Notes: generated by a model from the sequence alone, not told the origin. Positions 43,688-52,892 are shown, counted from the first letter of the stretch. The stretch: DNA of 64,000 nucleotides from Parasegetibacter sp. NRK P23 (GCF_023721715.1 NZ_JAMDLG010000001.1:1305889-1369888); one strand, 5' to 3'. Made by a program: numbers and translations.

Positions 43688-45037
43688 TTATTGACGTGAT
43701 GGAAAAAGTCGAGCTATTTTTTCTAACAACCTTGAATTTTCTGCAATAATCTCTCCAGTTAGTGAAAGGCCGCTCTTATATTGCACTGAATATCCAAAAC
43801 TCGTCTTTAAACCGTTTGTTAAGGATACTTTAGCAAGATACCCTGAATCTGTTGCCACATTACTTACATATGTAATCTCACCTTCTATTTTCCCGTACTG
43901 CTGATAAGGATAAGCATCAACCTTGAATAATACCTTTTGCCCAACTTTTACTTTTCCAAAATTGTATTGCGCAAGTATCATTTCAATAAACTTAGGGCCG
44001 TTTTGTGGTTCAACATAAAAAATCTTCTGCCCCGCAACAAATTCTTGCTGCTCTTCAAAAAAGCTCGCATATGCTAGCCGGCCATTAATTGGGGCTTTCA
44101 ATAAGTATAAGTATTCCCATTTTTCGACTTCGGAGCGCATAGACTGAACTGCCTGAATAAATAGGCTTTTTTGAGTCGTTAGCGCAATGTCGAGTTCATA
44201 AATTTCCTTTGTTTTATCATTTATCCTTGCTTCATTAAGTAGAAGAGAAGACTTAATTTGAGGAAGTGAAAGTTGCTTATTAATAAATTTGCTTTCCTCA
44301 GCCCTTACCTCCTCTGGAGACAGAACTTTGTCCTTTAAAAGGGATAATTTGGATTCAAATGTTTTGTTGTTTAATGCGATATCTTTTTCGATTAAATTTT
44401 CTTGTACGGCCAAGTTTCTCGATAGATGTTTTAGAATTACCAAATCTTGCGTTAACATCTTTCTCTTTTGTTGATAATATCCTTTACCTATAAAATCTTT
44501 AAACTCGAGAAAAACTTGCATAAATGTTTGAAAGGAAGCTTGCAGCTCCCCTAGACCGCCAATAAACTCAATGTTATTGTATTTATCAAAGTATTGTAAA
44601 ACATCTCTATAATCGCCAGAAGCCAAAAGTTTGGTGATTGTGTCAAGTTGCGCTTTAATCAAGTTCACTGCGGTGGGACTAGCAACACTTTCGATATGCG
44701 CTAACACATCTCCCTGCCCAACCTGATCTAAATGACTAAAATATAACCTGTTAACTTTTCCTGATTTTCTTGCAATGATTACCTTTTCGCTGTTGGCGCT
44801 TGAAAGCCGAGCTTTGGCAACTATGATCTCTGGATATCTTATCCACCAAGACATAGCAACTAAACATAAGACTAACCCGATAATGATATAAATTCCCTTT
44901 TTGATTAGAAACGATGGACTGCTATGTAGAAATGTATTTACATCTTCACTTCTCTCGCTGTACACGTCAAATAAATCCTTCTTATCATTTGTCGATAAAA
45001 TATTTTTAATTTCCAAGTTCAAGCTGATTTTTGACAA
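43688..45037 (-). CDS. HlyD-family membrane fusion (adaptor) protein of the peptide exporter
   Basis: 449 residues if started at TTG 45037; other TTG codons at 45022 and 45016 are possible and no ATG is suitable, so the start is uncertain. One N-terminal membrane helix (IYIIIGLVLCLVAMSWWI) is followed by a beta-barrel/lipoyl half (VNRLYFSHLDQVGQGDVLAHIES). A long coiled-coil region (about 125-310) precedes the second lipoyl half and C-terminal barrel (GRLAYASFFEEQQEFVAGQKIF). It links the ABC exporter to an outer-membrane channel. The gene overlaps the end of the exporter gene, a sign of translational coupling. Confidence 0.88.
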   Translation of the reverse strand: MSKISLNLEIKNILSTNDKKDLFDVYSERSEDVNTFLHSSPSFLIKKGIYIIIGLVLCLVAMSWWIRYPEIIVAKARLSSANSEKVIIARKSGKVNRLYFSHLDQVGQGDVLAHIESVASPTAVNLIKAQLDTITKLLASGDYRDVLQYFDKYNNIEFIGGLGELQASFQTFMQVFLEFKDFIGKGYYQQKRKMLTQDLVILKHLSRNLAVQENLIEKDIALNNKTFESKLSLLKDKVLSPEEVRAEESKFINKQLSLPQIKSSLLLNEARINDKTKEIYELDIALTTQKSLFIQAVQSMRSEVEKWEYLYLLKAPINGRLAYASFFEEQQEFVAGQKIFYVEPQNGPKFIEMILAQYNFGKVKVGQKVLFKVDAYPYQQYGKIEGEITYVSNVATDSGYLAKVSLTNGLKTSFGYSVQYKSGLSLTGEIIAENSRLLEKIARLFPSRQ

Positions 45038-47195
45038 GGTTATAATAGTAGCCTTTCCTCAAAGAAAGGTCTGTGTGAGTTCCATATTCCACCAGGCGCC
45101 CTTGATGAAGCACCACAATGTAGTCGGCATTTTTTACTGTACTTAGCCGATGTGCGACAACAAGCACAGTTCTGTTTTGAAAAAATGATTGAAGGTTCTC
45201 CATTATCATTTTTTCATTCTTTGCATCTAAAGCATTTGTTGCCTCATCAAAAAATAAAAAATCAGGATTTTTATAAATAGCTCTGGCAATTAAAATCCGC
45301 TGCTTTTGTCCTTGGCTTAAACCAACGCCCTCCGCCCCTATTTTTGTCTTTAAACCCAACGGAAGCGATTCAACGAAGTCTAAAATATTTGCTATTCTAC
45401 AGGCATCCATTACTTTCTGCTCATCCATCTGTATTGGCTGCATCGCAATATTATTGGCAATAGTATCATTAAAAATAAATCCGTCTTGTAAAACACAACT
45501 ACATGACGCTCGCCATTGCGCTGGGCTAACTGCATTGAAATCCGTATTGGCTACCTTTATCTCACCTGAGTAGTCGGTATAGAATTTGAGCAAAATTTTT
45601 AATAGCGTTGTTTTTCCGCTACCGCTCATTCCGACAATGGCTGTAGTTTTCTTTTCTGGAATAATGAGATCAATATCGGAAAGTACTGGTGTATTTCCTG
45701 CACCAGGGTACGTAAATGTAAACTTACGTAAACAAATGTCTTTCGATGTCTGAACATCAAAATGTTTGAAGCCTTTATTCTCTTCTGGTTCCAGCACATG
45801 AACTTCATTTAATCTTTCTAAAGAAAGCTTTGTATCCTGAGCTTGTTGAACGAATGAAATCAGCTGTTCAACCGGGCCTGAAAGCTGCCCTATAATATAT
45901 TCTATCGCAAGCATAGATCCTAAAGTCAACTCACCGTTTATTACGGCTCTTGCAGACAAAAACAGGATGATGATGTTTTTAGTTTGATTTATAAAAAATG
46001 CACCGGCTTGTTGATATTGGTTTATTGATAGGCTCTTAAAATCAAGCTTGAATATTGAAACCTGTAACTTTTCCCACTCCCATCTCCTATATTTGGCGCT
46101 GTCGTAAATCCGTATTTCCTGCATCCCTTGAATTAGCTGTATAGTTGAAGTATTCTCTCGACTTTGAAGGGAAAACTTTTTGTAATCAATTTTTCTTCGT
46201 TGGCTTAAAAACAATCTAACCCAAAAAAAATATGCTAATGTCCCAATAAAGAAAACAGCAAATACGGAAGAGGAATAAAAAAGAAGAACAAATGAAAATA
46301 ATACTAAATTGATGATAGAGAATATAATATTTAATGAGCCCGTCGTAAGGAACTGCTGAATTCTACCGTGATCATGTATGCGTTGAAGAATATCTCCTGT
46401 TTTTTTTGTATCAAAATATGATAAAGGAAGATTCATTAATTTTATCCAAAAATCCGAAAGAATCGAGATATTTATCCTACTTCCTATGAATAGTAGAATA
46501 TGACCTCTAATAAACTCTGTAGTAGCTTTCCCTGCAAGTAAGAATAATTGGGCAAACAAAATCATTGCTACATATGAGAGATCTTTCGTTGCTATGCCTA
46601 CGTCAACAATACTTTGTGTAAGAAATGGGAGTATAACTTGAAATAATGAGATTAGTATTAGACTTATGAATAATTGCAGAAAAAATCGCTTGTGCTTTAT
46701 GAGATGACTAGATAAAAATTTCCATCCAATTTTTTTTTGTGTATTTTCTTCTTCTCCGTATAATCGAAAATCATGAGAAGGCTCTAGCAAAAGAACAAGC
46801 CCATCCGAGTTATGATTGTCATGACCTATCCACTTTGAAGTAAACTCGTTTTTTTCATATTTTATAATGCCTTGAGCAGGGTCTGCTACATATATTTTAT
46901 GACGTGTAGAAGCAGGTATTACAACTACAAAATGCTTCTGCTCCCAATGAATAATAGCTGGCAAAGGAGCTTTTTCAATTAAATCATTGAATGATAATTT
47001 AACCCCTGAAGTTCGGATACCATTCATTTCCGCCGCATCGGCAAGTCCGAGAAAAGAGGTTCCTTCTCTTGTTGTTTGAGTCGCATTTCTCAGACTTTCG
47101 ATAGAGATTTCTTTTCCGTAAAATTTGGCTACCATTTTTAAACATGTAGCCCCGCAATCCATTTCATTGGCTTGCTTATAAAAAGGGAAGCGCAT
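45006..47195 (-). CDS. Peptidase-containing ABC transporter (C39 peptidase, LanT/PCAT type)
   Basis: 729 residues. The N-terminal C39 cysteine peptidase (1-145) keeps the catalytic Cys in MDCGATCLKM, the His in WEQKHFVVV and the Asp in ADPAQG. Six membrane helices follow (about 165-440). The ATPase domain has Walker A GMSGSGKTTLL, signature LSQGQKQRILIAR, Walker B FLFFDEATNALD and the His-loop VAHRL. It cleaves double-glycine leaders and exports the mature peptide. Its substrate is very probably the peptide encoded at 49984-50193. It starts directly after the VKOR-fusion stop codon. Confidence 0.95.
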   Translation of the reverse strand: MRFPFYKQANEMDCGATCLKMVAKFYGKEISIESLRNATQTTREGTSFLGLADAAEMNGIRTSGVKLSFNDLIEKAPLPAIIHWEQKHFVVVIPASTRHKIYVADPAQGIIKYEKNEFTSKWIGHDNHNSDGLVLLLEPSHDFRLYGEEENTQKKIGWKFLSSHLIKHKRFFLQLFISLILISLFQVILPFLTQSIVDVGIATKDLSYVAMILFAQLFLLAGKATTEFIRGHILLFIGSRINISILSDFWIKLMNLPLSYFDTKKTGDILQRIHDHGRIQQFLTTGSLNIIFSIINLVLFSFVLLFYSSSVFAVFFIGTLAYFFWVRLFLSQRRKIDYKKFSLQSRENTSTIQLIQGMQEIRIYDSAKYRRWEWEKLQVSIFKLDFKSLSINQYQQAGAFFINQTKNIIILFLSARAVINGELTLGSMLAIEYIIGQLSGPVEQLISFVQQAQDTKLSLERLNEVHVLEPEENKGFKHFDVQTSKDICLRKFTFTYPGAGNTPVLSDIDLIIPEKKTTAIVGMSGSGKTTLLKILLKFYTDYSGEIKVANTDFNAVSPAQWRASCSCVLQDGFIFNDTIANNIAMQPIQMDEQKVMDACRIANILDFVESLPLGLKTKIGAEGVGLSQGQKQRILIARAIYKNPDFLFFDEATNALDAKNEKMIMENLQSFFQNRTVLVVAHRLSTVKNADYIVVLHQGRLVEYGTHTDLSLRKGYYYNLVKNQLELGN

Positions 47196-48803
47196 CTAAA
47201 AAGTGGTATTTCTTATCTCGTTATCAATAGCATATTCGGGAGTACTTTCCCCTTCACAAAGTTCGAGAAGAAAGAACATGAGATCGTCTCTATCAAACTC
47301 AGTAGGAAACGGGTGACCGTCAATTATTAACGTTGGAGTAAAAAAGATGTCTTGCTCTAAACAGAAATCACGTTGCTCAATCAGTATATCATCAGACGTA
47401 TAGTCTTTGGAACTTCGGGTAATTTCAATGAGCTTTTTATCTAATTCACTTTTCTTTAAACTCATAAATCGAAGGTATTCATCATGAAAAACCTCAAAAC
47501 CATTCTTGTGGAAGAATTGATGAAAGTATCTTGCAATGTCTGATTGACGAGAGTTTATATCATTGTTGAAGATGATATGTATGTCCAGGTCTTCTTTTAC
47601 TAACTCATACACTTTGTTTATATCTTTGTGTACCTGATAACAGTGACCGCAAAATGGACTGGTTACTATTGTCAGCCGGTGTTTGGATTTTGAGCTTTTA
47701 TAAATAATTGATTTTTCCGTTATAGGGACAGGAGCCCGCTCATTGGACTTTAAAGCATAATCAAATAGTTTGATGCTTCTTGATTGTTTTATCTTTCGTC
47801 TAAGCTTCTTCTCAGTGTTAAGTGAAGCAAGGATATGCTTTTTGACCTCTATCCAAGTAAAGAGAATTAGAACGTTTACCAAACTGAAAGCTAAAAACTG
47901 ATAGATGGAGATATAAAAGCTTAAACTTCTAGAAAGGGAGTAAAATACATATGTTTGAATATATAGAATTATGATAATTGATAGGCATAGTGTACACCAT
48001 TTCTTTTCAACCTTCCATTGATAGTATATTGAAAGAGTGCTAATTGGTATTGATAGCCAAATAAAGGCCCTATAATATGAAATTAGTGTTGTTATTGGTG
48101 TTTCTAGTGAATAAAAAAGTAGTATTAGTTGTGCTGTAAAAAAGACAATCGCTAAATCAGAGAATGGAAGTATCTCAAATACTTTCCATTTCTGAGATTT
48201 TACTACAGATGAGCAGTCTGATGTTATACTTATTTTGCAGAGGCTAGATACAATTCCAGATTTTCCTATTGTTTGTCTGAAGGTTTCAATTGCCAAAATA
48301 AGGCCTATTGAAGAAGTAACAATTAATATATATGCACTTGCACTATAGCTGCCAATCGCTAACAAATAAATTGATACTATTGCAATTAGTAAAGTACTTA
48401 TTCTTTTAATAGACCAATTAAGACCAGCGCCTTTTGTCGTTGCTTTATCCTCTTCAATAATTAAAACGACTTCTTCGAAGACCTTTTTAAACGTTTCTTC
48501 CGAAAGTTTTTCATTTTCTATTTGAAAGATTTTGTCAGTTCTTTTCACTGAACAGAGTTTTGAATCTCCGTCCACTTGAATAAGTGCGATAAATTCAGGA
48601 GGGAGCTCTAAGACAAACTTTTTTTCTAAGCGCAGGGTGGAGTGAAGAATACCAAAGAAAGTTAATGCATCGCTAAAACACAAAATACTCGGGTAGTTAG
48701 GGTGTCCGATGACTTGATTTCTAAATTCGATCTCGTCAACTTTCATGCCAGCATGAGATAGAAATGACAGTACAGAATCTGTACCGGTTTGTTTCAAATT
48801 CAT
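47196..48803 (-). CDS. VKOR-thioredoxin fusion with C39-like N-terminal domain
   Basis: 535 residues. Residues about 1-120 resemble a C39 peptidase fold (HPNYPSILCFSDALTFFGI) but lack the N-terminal catalytic cysteine. Membrane helices follow (about 130-330) carrying the vitamin K epoxide reductase cysteines: the CKISITSDC loop pair and the CTLC active site (KKWCTLCL). The C-terminal periplasmic thioredoxin-like domain has SPFCGHCYQ and the cis-proline region FFTPTLIIDG. VKOR plus thioredoxin forms disulfide bonds using quinones. Together with the six-cysteine peptide gene this indicates oxidative folding of the exported product. Confidence 0.9.
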   Translation of the reverse strand: MNLKQTGTDSVLSFLSHAGMKVDEIEFRNQVIGHPNYPSILCFSDALTFFGILHSTLRLEKKFVLELPPEFIALIQVDGDSKLCSVKRTDKIFQIENEKLSEETFKKVFEEVVLIIEEDKATTKGAGLNWSIKRISTLLIAIVSIYLLAIGSYSASAYILIVTSSIGLILAIETFRQTIGKSGIVSSLCKISITSDCSSVVKSQKWKVFEILPFSDLAIVFFTAQLILLFYSLETPITTLISYYRAFIWLSIPISTLSIYYQWKVEKKWCTLCLSIIIILYIQTYVFYSLSRSLSFYISIYQFLAFSLVNVLILFTWIEVKKHILASLNTEKKLRRKIKQSRSIKLFDYALKSNERAPVPITEKSIIYKSSKSKHRLTIVTSPFCGHCYQVHKDINKVYELVKEDLDIHIIFNNDINSRQSDIARYFHQFFHKNGFEVFHDEYLRFMSLKKSELDKKLIEITRSSKDYTSDDILIEQRDFCLEQDIFFTPTLIIDGHPFPTEFDRDDLMFFLLELCEGESTPEYAIDNEIRNTTF

Positions 48804-48829
48804 AAGTAAGGTTAAATCGATAAAGATTA

Positions 48830-49894
48830 TTAATCCAAAAATTCCTTCAACTTTTTAATATCAACATCGCGACCAATAATTTCACCTTTAGCATCAATTA
48901 AAATATTACTCGGGTATTTATAAATTATTCCATATTTCCTAAAGCTCTCGGCATTGGCATCCCATAAGTTTATCCACGGTAAATCCATGCTATTTAACAC
49001 TGCACAAGCTTCTTCCGTTACTCCTTCTTCGTCCGTATTGATACTCAGAAAGTCCACAATATTTGATAGGTCGGTGAACTGGGTTTCTTTAATTTCTTTC
49101 ATTTTGGCATAACAGGGTTTGCACCCTGTAAACCAAAATTCTATTAGCAGGTTTTTTTTTTGTTTCTTTGGATCAATGTTTATTTGGTTGCTGGCAGAAT
49201 CCTTTAAAGTGAGCGGAATAAATTTATGCGAAGGAAAATATTGACTTTGGAAATATCTATAAGCTTTAGTTTTTTGAATCATCTTATCAAAGTGCGCTAA
49301 GATTGTTTTTGAAGATGGCTTTAAATCGTAATTAAACACTTGATTAATAATAAGGTATAGTGCAACAAATGATTGCTTGTGATGACTAACATAATTAGAA
49401 AATAGCTCTTTGTCTATTTCGACATCCGCATTTTTTTCCTTTATACCTTTAAGGAATTCGCGATACTCATTTTCAATTCTCGTTGATGGCCTATTATTGA
49501 TTATAAGTTCATTATTAACAAGGGAAATTTCTAAACTTTGCGATCCTGGCTCAATGAACAGTAATTCATTAATGCTGAGTGTGTCAACTCCACCAAATAT
49601 CCTAAACGCAGTTGGGTATAATATTTCTCCAGAGAAAACAAATATGGTGTCACCAAAAGTAGATTTTGAAATTTCTTTCTTAGCAGCTTTGTATCCTTCT
49701 AAGAAAAATGATTCCCCCAGGCGGAGATCTATTTTAAGCAGAGATTTATTTGAAACTCGGAGCGTGAATTTCTGATATTTTTGGGCGATAGTAGGGGTGT
49801 TAAGAAGAAGAATAAGTATTAAAGTAAAGAATATGGCTTGACGTATTTCTTTGTATCTATTTCTTTTGTTGTCAAATGACGCGATCCTAATCAT
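48830..49894 (-). CDS. TlpA/ResA-like thiol-disulfide oxidoreductase
   Basis: 354 residues. One N-terminal hydrophobic segment (AIFFTLILILLLNTPTIAQ) exports it. The middle (about 45-240) is a DUF4369-like domain without recognised motifs. The C-terminal thioredoxin domain has the active site TGCKPCYAKM, then FLSINTDEEGV and the cis-proline region YKYPSNILIDAKGEIIG. TlpA-type proteins reduce or isomerise disulfides in the periplasm. It sits between the precursor peptide and the VKOR fusion and probably proofreads disulfides in the peptide or keeps it reduced for export. Confidence 0.85.
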   Translation of the reverse strand: MIRIASFDNKRNRYKEIRQAIFFTLILILLLNTPTIAQKYQKFTLRVSNKSLLKIDLRLGESFFLEGYKAAKKEISKSTFGDTIFVFSGEILYPTAFRIFGGVDTLSINELLFIEPGSQSLEISLVNNELIINNRPSTRIENEYREFLKGIKEKNADVEIDKELFSNYVSHHKQSFVALYLIINQVFNYDLKPSSKTILAHFDKMIQKTKAYRYFQSQYFPSHKFIPLTLKDSASNQINIDPKKQKKNLLIEFWFTGCKPCYAKMKEIKETQFTDLSNIVDFLSINTDEEGVTEEACAVLNSMDLPWINLWDANAESFRKYGIIYKYPSNILIDAKGEIIGRDVDIKKLKEFLD

Positions 49895-49983
49895 TATTTT
49901 ACCACATTTTGATTAAGACAACAGTATCTCAGCGATGTTTCTGGTATCTGCAGGACAGAATCTCTGTCCTGCAGAAAAGGAGT

Positions 49984-50193
49984 TTACCAAGCGCTACATC
50001 CGGTGTTACCGTTCTTGCATTGCTTAGTACACTTTCCTTTGTTTACTTGTTGACACTCCCAGTCGGCAGTGCATCCCATGCAGCCGAAATCTTCATCTCT
50101 TCCGGGGGTAAGACCATCGCCGCCTTTAATTGTTTTCATCTCACTTCTTGTAAGGCTCGATGCAAAGGAATTCAACTTAACTGTTTTTTTCAT
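49984..50193 (-). CDS. Double-glycine-leader precursor of a six-cysteine secreted peptide
   Basis: 69 residues. The leader (1-25) begins MKKTVKLNSFASSLTRSEMK and ends TIKGG, the form of Bacteroidota GG-leader natural-product precursors (TIGR04149-like). Cleavage after GG leaves 44 residues beginning DGLTPGRDEDFGC, with six cysteines, enough for three disulfides, and no serine/threonine density typical of lanthipeptides. No lanthionine or radical-SAM enzyme is nearby. It is the first gene of a five-gene minus-strand cluster ending in a C39 exporter and adaptor. Target or activity (bacteriocin, signal, other) is unknown, and no immunity gene is obvious. Confidence 0.85.
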   Translation of the reverse strand: MKKTVKLNSFASSLTRSEMKTIKGGDGLTPGRDEDFGCMGCTADWECQQVNKGKCTKQCKNGNTGCSAW

Positions 50194-50552
50194 AAAACAA
50201 AATTTGGTTTAATGTGGCTGAAAGTTAAAATGAAAAATTATACGAGAAGCATTAGATTTTATTTTTTTCTAGATTTTTTTTTTCGCGAGTAAAAAATACT
50301 ACTAAATGGGTATTGTTTGAACGTTTCTAACGGTTTTGAGTAATTGTTTTCGGTTATAGTCCTCTTTATAGATATAAAATTTGAACTGTGTATAATATTG
50401 AACTAGTTTTAGCTTTCATATCATTGACCATACGATAAAATTCAGCGCACGCTGCTCACCTCCGGAAGTCGTAAAAATCAGGTAAGGTACATAAATGATA
50501 TTTACCCCCACGACCCCCGTCCATACCGTGATGTTTTTGCTTGCGTTCCTGA
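50194..50552. other. A+T-rich leader/intergenic region before the peptide cluster
   Basis: About 360 bases with long T and A runs. It must hold the promoter of the peptide cluster, but I see no clear TAnnTTTG box on the minus strand and no gene. Confidence 0.5.
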
Positions 50553-50941
50553 TTACCGTTTTTTTATTTCATTCCTCCGAAGCCCTCCCAACTCCACATA
50601 GCTGACCACTATTTCGACCCTTCTGTTTTTTGCTCTGTTTTCCGGAGTGTCATTCAATGCCGCCGGTAATTTATTGCCGTAGCCAATGGTAACAACATGC
50701 TCTTTTAACTGTGGCAGTTCGGAAATGAGATAGGCGGCAACCGATTCGGCCCGCTTCAAAGAAAGCACCTTGTTTAAAGTATCGGTGCCGTTATACACTT
50801 ATTCCGATCCATTAGATGCTGTTCTTTCGTTGCGCTATTCAACAACATTAATCTCTTCTTCCTTTCACAATCGCCACCAGAAAACAAGCCGCCAATAACC
50901 ACAGCCCCGGTAATGCACAAGATAAAATTTGCTTTCCGCAT
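50553..50941 (-). pseudogene. Remnant of an OmpA-domain protein
   Basis: The 3' part (50798 to 50553) encodes the second half of an OmpA peptidoglycan-binding domain: TLNKVLSLKRAESVAAYLI, TIGYGNKLPAALND, ENRAKNRRVEIVV. A signal-anchor-like N-terminus (MRKANFILCITGAVVIGGLF, from about 50941) lies in another frame and stops near 50774. The first half of the OmpA domain is missing, so an internal deletion plus frameshift has broken the gene. Confidence 0.6.
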
Positions 50942-51021
50942 ATTAATAATAGGTTTTCGCATATCCCTTTCCGACCCTTTTCCCGACATTCCCGCCATCC
51001 TTAACGGCAAAATTTTCACGC

Positions 51022-51816
51022 ATGAACCGCAAAGCGACAACACCTCTGCCCGCCCGGATCGGCGCACTGCTCCGGCGCATGTTCCAAGCTGGTACTGGCA
51101 TCCGCACCCCCGGAAACTTCACGCCCTATTTCCGGTACCGCATCGGTAAAAGCCAAAACGACTGGCATTTGTATTTCCGCCGGGAGCCTTTCGCGCGCAG
51201 GTATTACAACGAGTGTTTCAACCGCATCGCCGCGCTCAGCGGCTCCGATATCTACCGATTCATCGGGTTTCATTACGAGCGCTACCCGGATAAAACTGAT
51301 TTTACCCGTTTCCTCCACTATGAGCTCACCGACCGGCTCCGGCAAAAACTTCCGAGAGCCTACCGGGATAAACTGCTCACCGCCCTGCATTGGGTCACCG
51401 AAGCCGAGGGCGCTAACCAGGCGCAGCCCATCGTCGCCGCACCGTCCCATACCCTGCACGAGCGCATGGAAGCCCTCTTCCAACAGGCGGAAGAAAAGCT
51501 CCACCTCGCCGCCGGTCGCCTGCCCACCGGCAGCATCGAACTCAACAACCGCAGCCATGAGGACAAACTCATCCAGTGCCTGATCCTGCTCAAGGAAGTG
51601 ACCGCACCCGCCCATGTTGCAAAATCAGAACAACTGTTCAAGCGCATATCCGACATTGATATAGCGACCATCCTCCACCTCCATGTCGAGCATTTCCGGG
51701 ACAAAAAAATCCCGACCATCCAGAAAACCATCGGGCAACTGAACGGACAAATCAGGCCGAACCATCCCAAAGTCCGTAAACTCACCGAGGCGCTCCGGGA
51801 GTTTTTCTACGAATAA
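51022..51816 (+). CDS. Hypothetical protein, G+C-rich, mobile-element context
   Basis: 264 residues, basic, no signal peptide or membrane helix. The N-terminal half has an aromatic/arginine-rich block (FTPYFRYRIGKSQNDWHLYFRREPFARRYYNE, in parts) and the C-terminal half is helical with a basic tail (KIPTIQKTIGQLNGQIRPNHPKVRKL). I do not recognise the family. Position before an excisionase-like HTH gene recalls RteC-type regulators of conjugative elements, but the sequence likeness is not convincing. Base composition is much more G+C-rich than the peptide cluster to its left. Confidence 0.6.
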   Translation: MNRKATTPLPARIGALLRRMFQAGTGIRTPGNFTPYFRYRIGKSQNDWHLYFRREPFARRYYNECFNRIAALSGSDIYRFIGFHYERYPDKTDFTRFLHYELTDRLRQKLPRAYRDKLLTALHWVTEAEGANQAQPIVAAPSHTLHERMEALFQQAEEKLHLAAGRLPTGSIELNNRSHEDKLIQCLILLKEVTAPAHVAKSEQLFKRISDIDIATILHLHVEHFRDKKIPTIQKTIGQLNGQIRPNHPKVRKLTEALREFFYE

Positions 51817-51953
51817 CTGGCCTGCATTTGCCTGCCGCACCCTTCCCGTACTTCGTTTAACCTATTCAGTTAGAAGGCGTAAGAATCCCCGATTCATCGT
51901 GCATTGACTGGCGTGTCCGTTTACCCCAACTTGCACGGATAAAACGAATCTGT

Positions 51954-52252
51954 ATGCAAACGCTCTTTATTCCTGAAGAACAGGAGTTCCGGCGGTGGGT
52001 GCGGGAAGTGGTGATGGAATGCCTGGAAAAAACGGCGGGGGCAACAACAGGTCCGGCACCACCCGGAGAGGAAATCCTGCTCAACCGCAAGCAGACGGCG
52101 GGGCTGCTCCACATCTCACTGGTCACCCTGCACGAACGCATGAAGGACTGCCCTTTTACAAACAAGGAGGCAGAGTGTACTTCGTCCGCTCCGAACTGAG
52201 CAAAAAAAAGTTCAAAAACCCGAAGAAAAATGCACGCTCCAGGAAATTTTAG
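51954..52252 (+). pseudogene. Excisionase-like HTH (MerR/HTH_17) gene with frameshift
   Basis: The first frame runs from MQTLFIPEEQEFRRWV to a normal helix-turn-helix opening ILLNRKQTAGLLHISLVTL and HERMKD. Near 52145 the text moves to another frame, GLPFYKQGGRVYFVRSELS, to a stop at 52252. Together they make a standard 95-residue HTH_17 protein of the kind found next to integrase genes. A four-base loss from a repeated AGGA would explain the break. No integrase gene remains in the window. Confidence 0.65.
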
Positions 52253-52358
52253 GCCTGCGCTATATCCGCGGCTATTCCTGCGAATTTCTTAAACCAGCTT
52301 AAGTTTTAACGTTTTTTCATTTTTCAATTTTGCATTGAACAATTCAAATAAGAACACC

Positions 52359-52811
52359 ATGCAAAAAAGATTTAACATGAAAGCGGTAGCCCCAAATGCG
52401 CTAAAAGCAATGATTGGTTTAGAAACCTATCTCTCACAGTGCGCCATATCCAAAACAACGAGGGAACTTATAAAGATCCGTGCCTCACAAATTAATGGTT
52501 GCGCGTTCTGCATCAACATGCATACCCGTGACGCCATCAAAAATGGCGAAACCCAGCAGCGCATTTTTTTGCTGAATGCCTGGAGAGAAGCAGGAAATAT
52601 TTTTACGGAGGAAGAGAAAGTAGTGTTGGCCATAACAGAAGAAATAACTTTGATCCACGAGCATGGATTGTCTGATGAAACGTACACCAGCGCCTTGCGG
52701 TTTTTTGATGAAACACAAATTGCGGATATGATAATGGCGGTTGTTACCATCAATCTCTGGAACAGGATTGTACTAAGTACACAGCTGCAGATAGGGGACA
52801 GTATGGCGTAG
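52359..52811 (+). CDS. Carboxymuconolactone decarboxylase/AhpD-like protein
   Basis: 150 residues from the ATG at 52359; an upstream ATG at 52335 is less likely. All-helical CMD fold with the redox motif CAFCINMHTRDA (CxxC then His two turns later), as in AhpD-like alkylhydroperoxidases. Cytoplasmic; probably a peroxide- or organic-radical-handling enzyme. It ends at a shared bidirectional terminator with the dioxygenase gene. Confidence 0.9.
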   Translation: MQKRFNMKAVAPNALKAMIGLETYLSQCAISKTTRELIKIRASQINGCAFCINMHTRDAIKNGETQQRIFLLNAWREAGNIFTEEEKVVLAITEEITLIHEHGLSDETYTSALRFFDETQIADMIMAVVTINLWNRIVLSTQLQIGDSMA

Positions 52812-52845
52812 GGCGAGCGTCATTAGAAATTTCAGGTTTTACTAA

Positions 52846-52880
52846 ATAGAAAGAGGCTGTAAAAAACAACCTCTTTCTAT
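52846..52880. terminator. Bidirectional terminator
   Basis: ATAGAAAGAGG at 52846-52856 pairs with CCTCTTTCTAT at 52870-52880 between two convergent genes. Confidence 0.75.
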
Positions 52881-52892
52881 GATCTTTCCCAA

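Noticed and set aside
51016-51615. 199-codon minus-strand frame opposite the 264-residue gene
   Set aside because: Both are open because the sequence is G+C-rich. The plus-strand protein has more natural composition and a stop just after a helical tail, but this choice is not certain.
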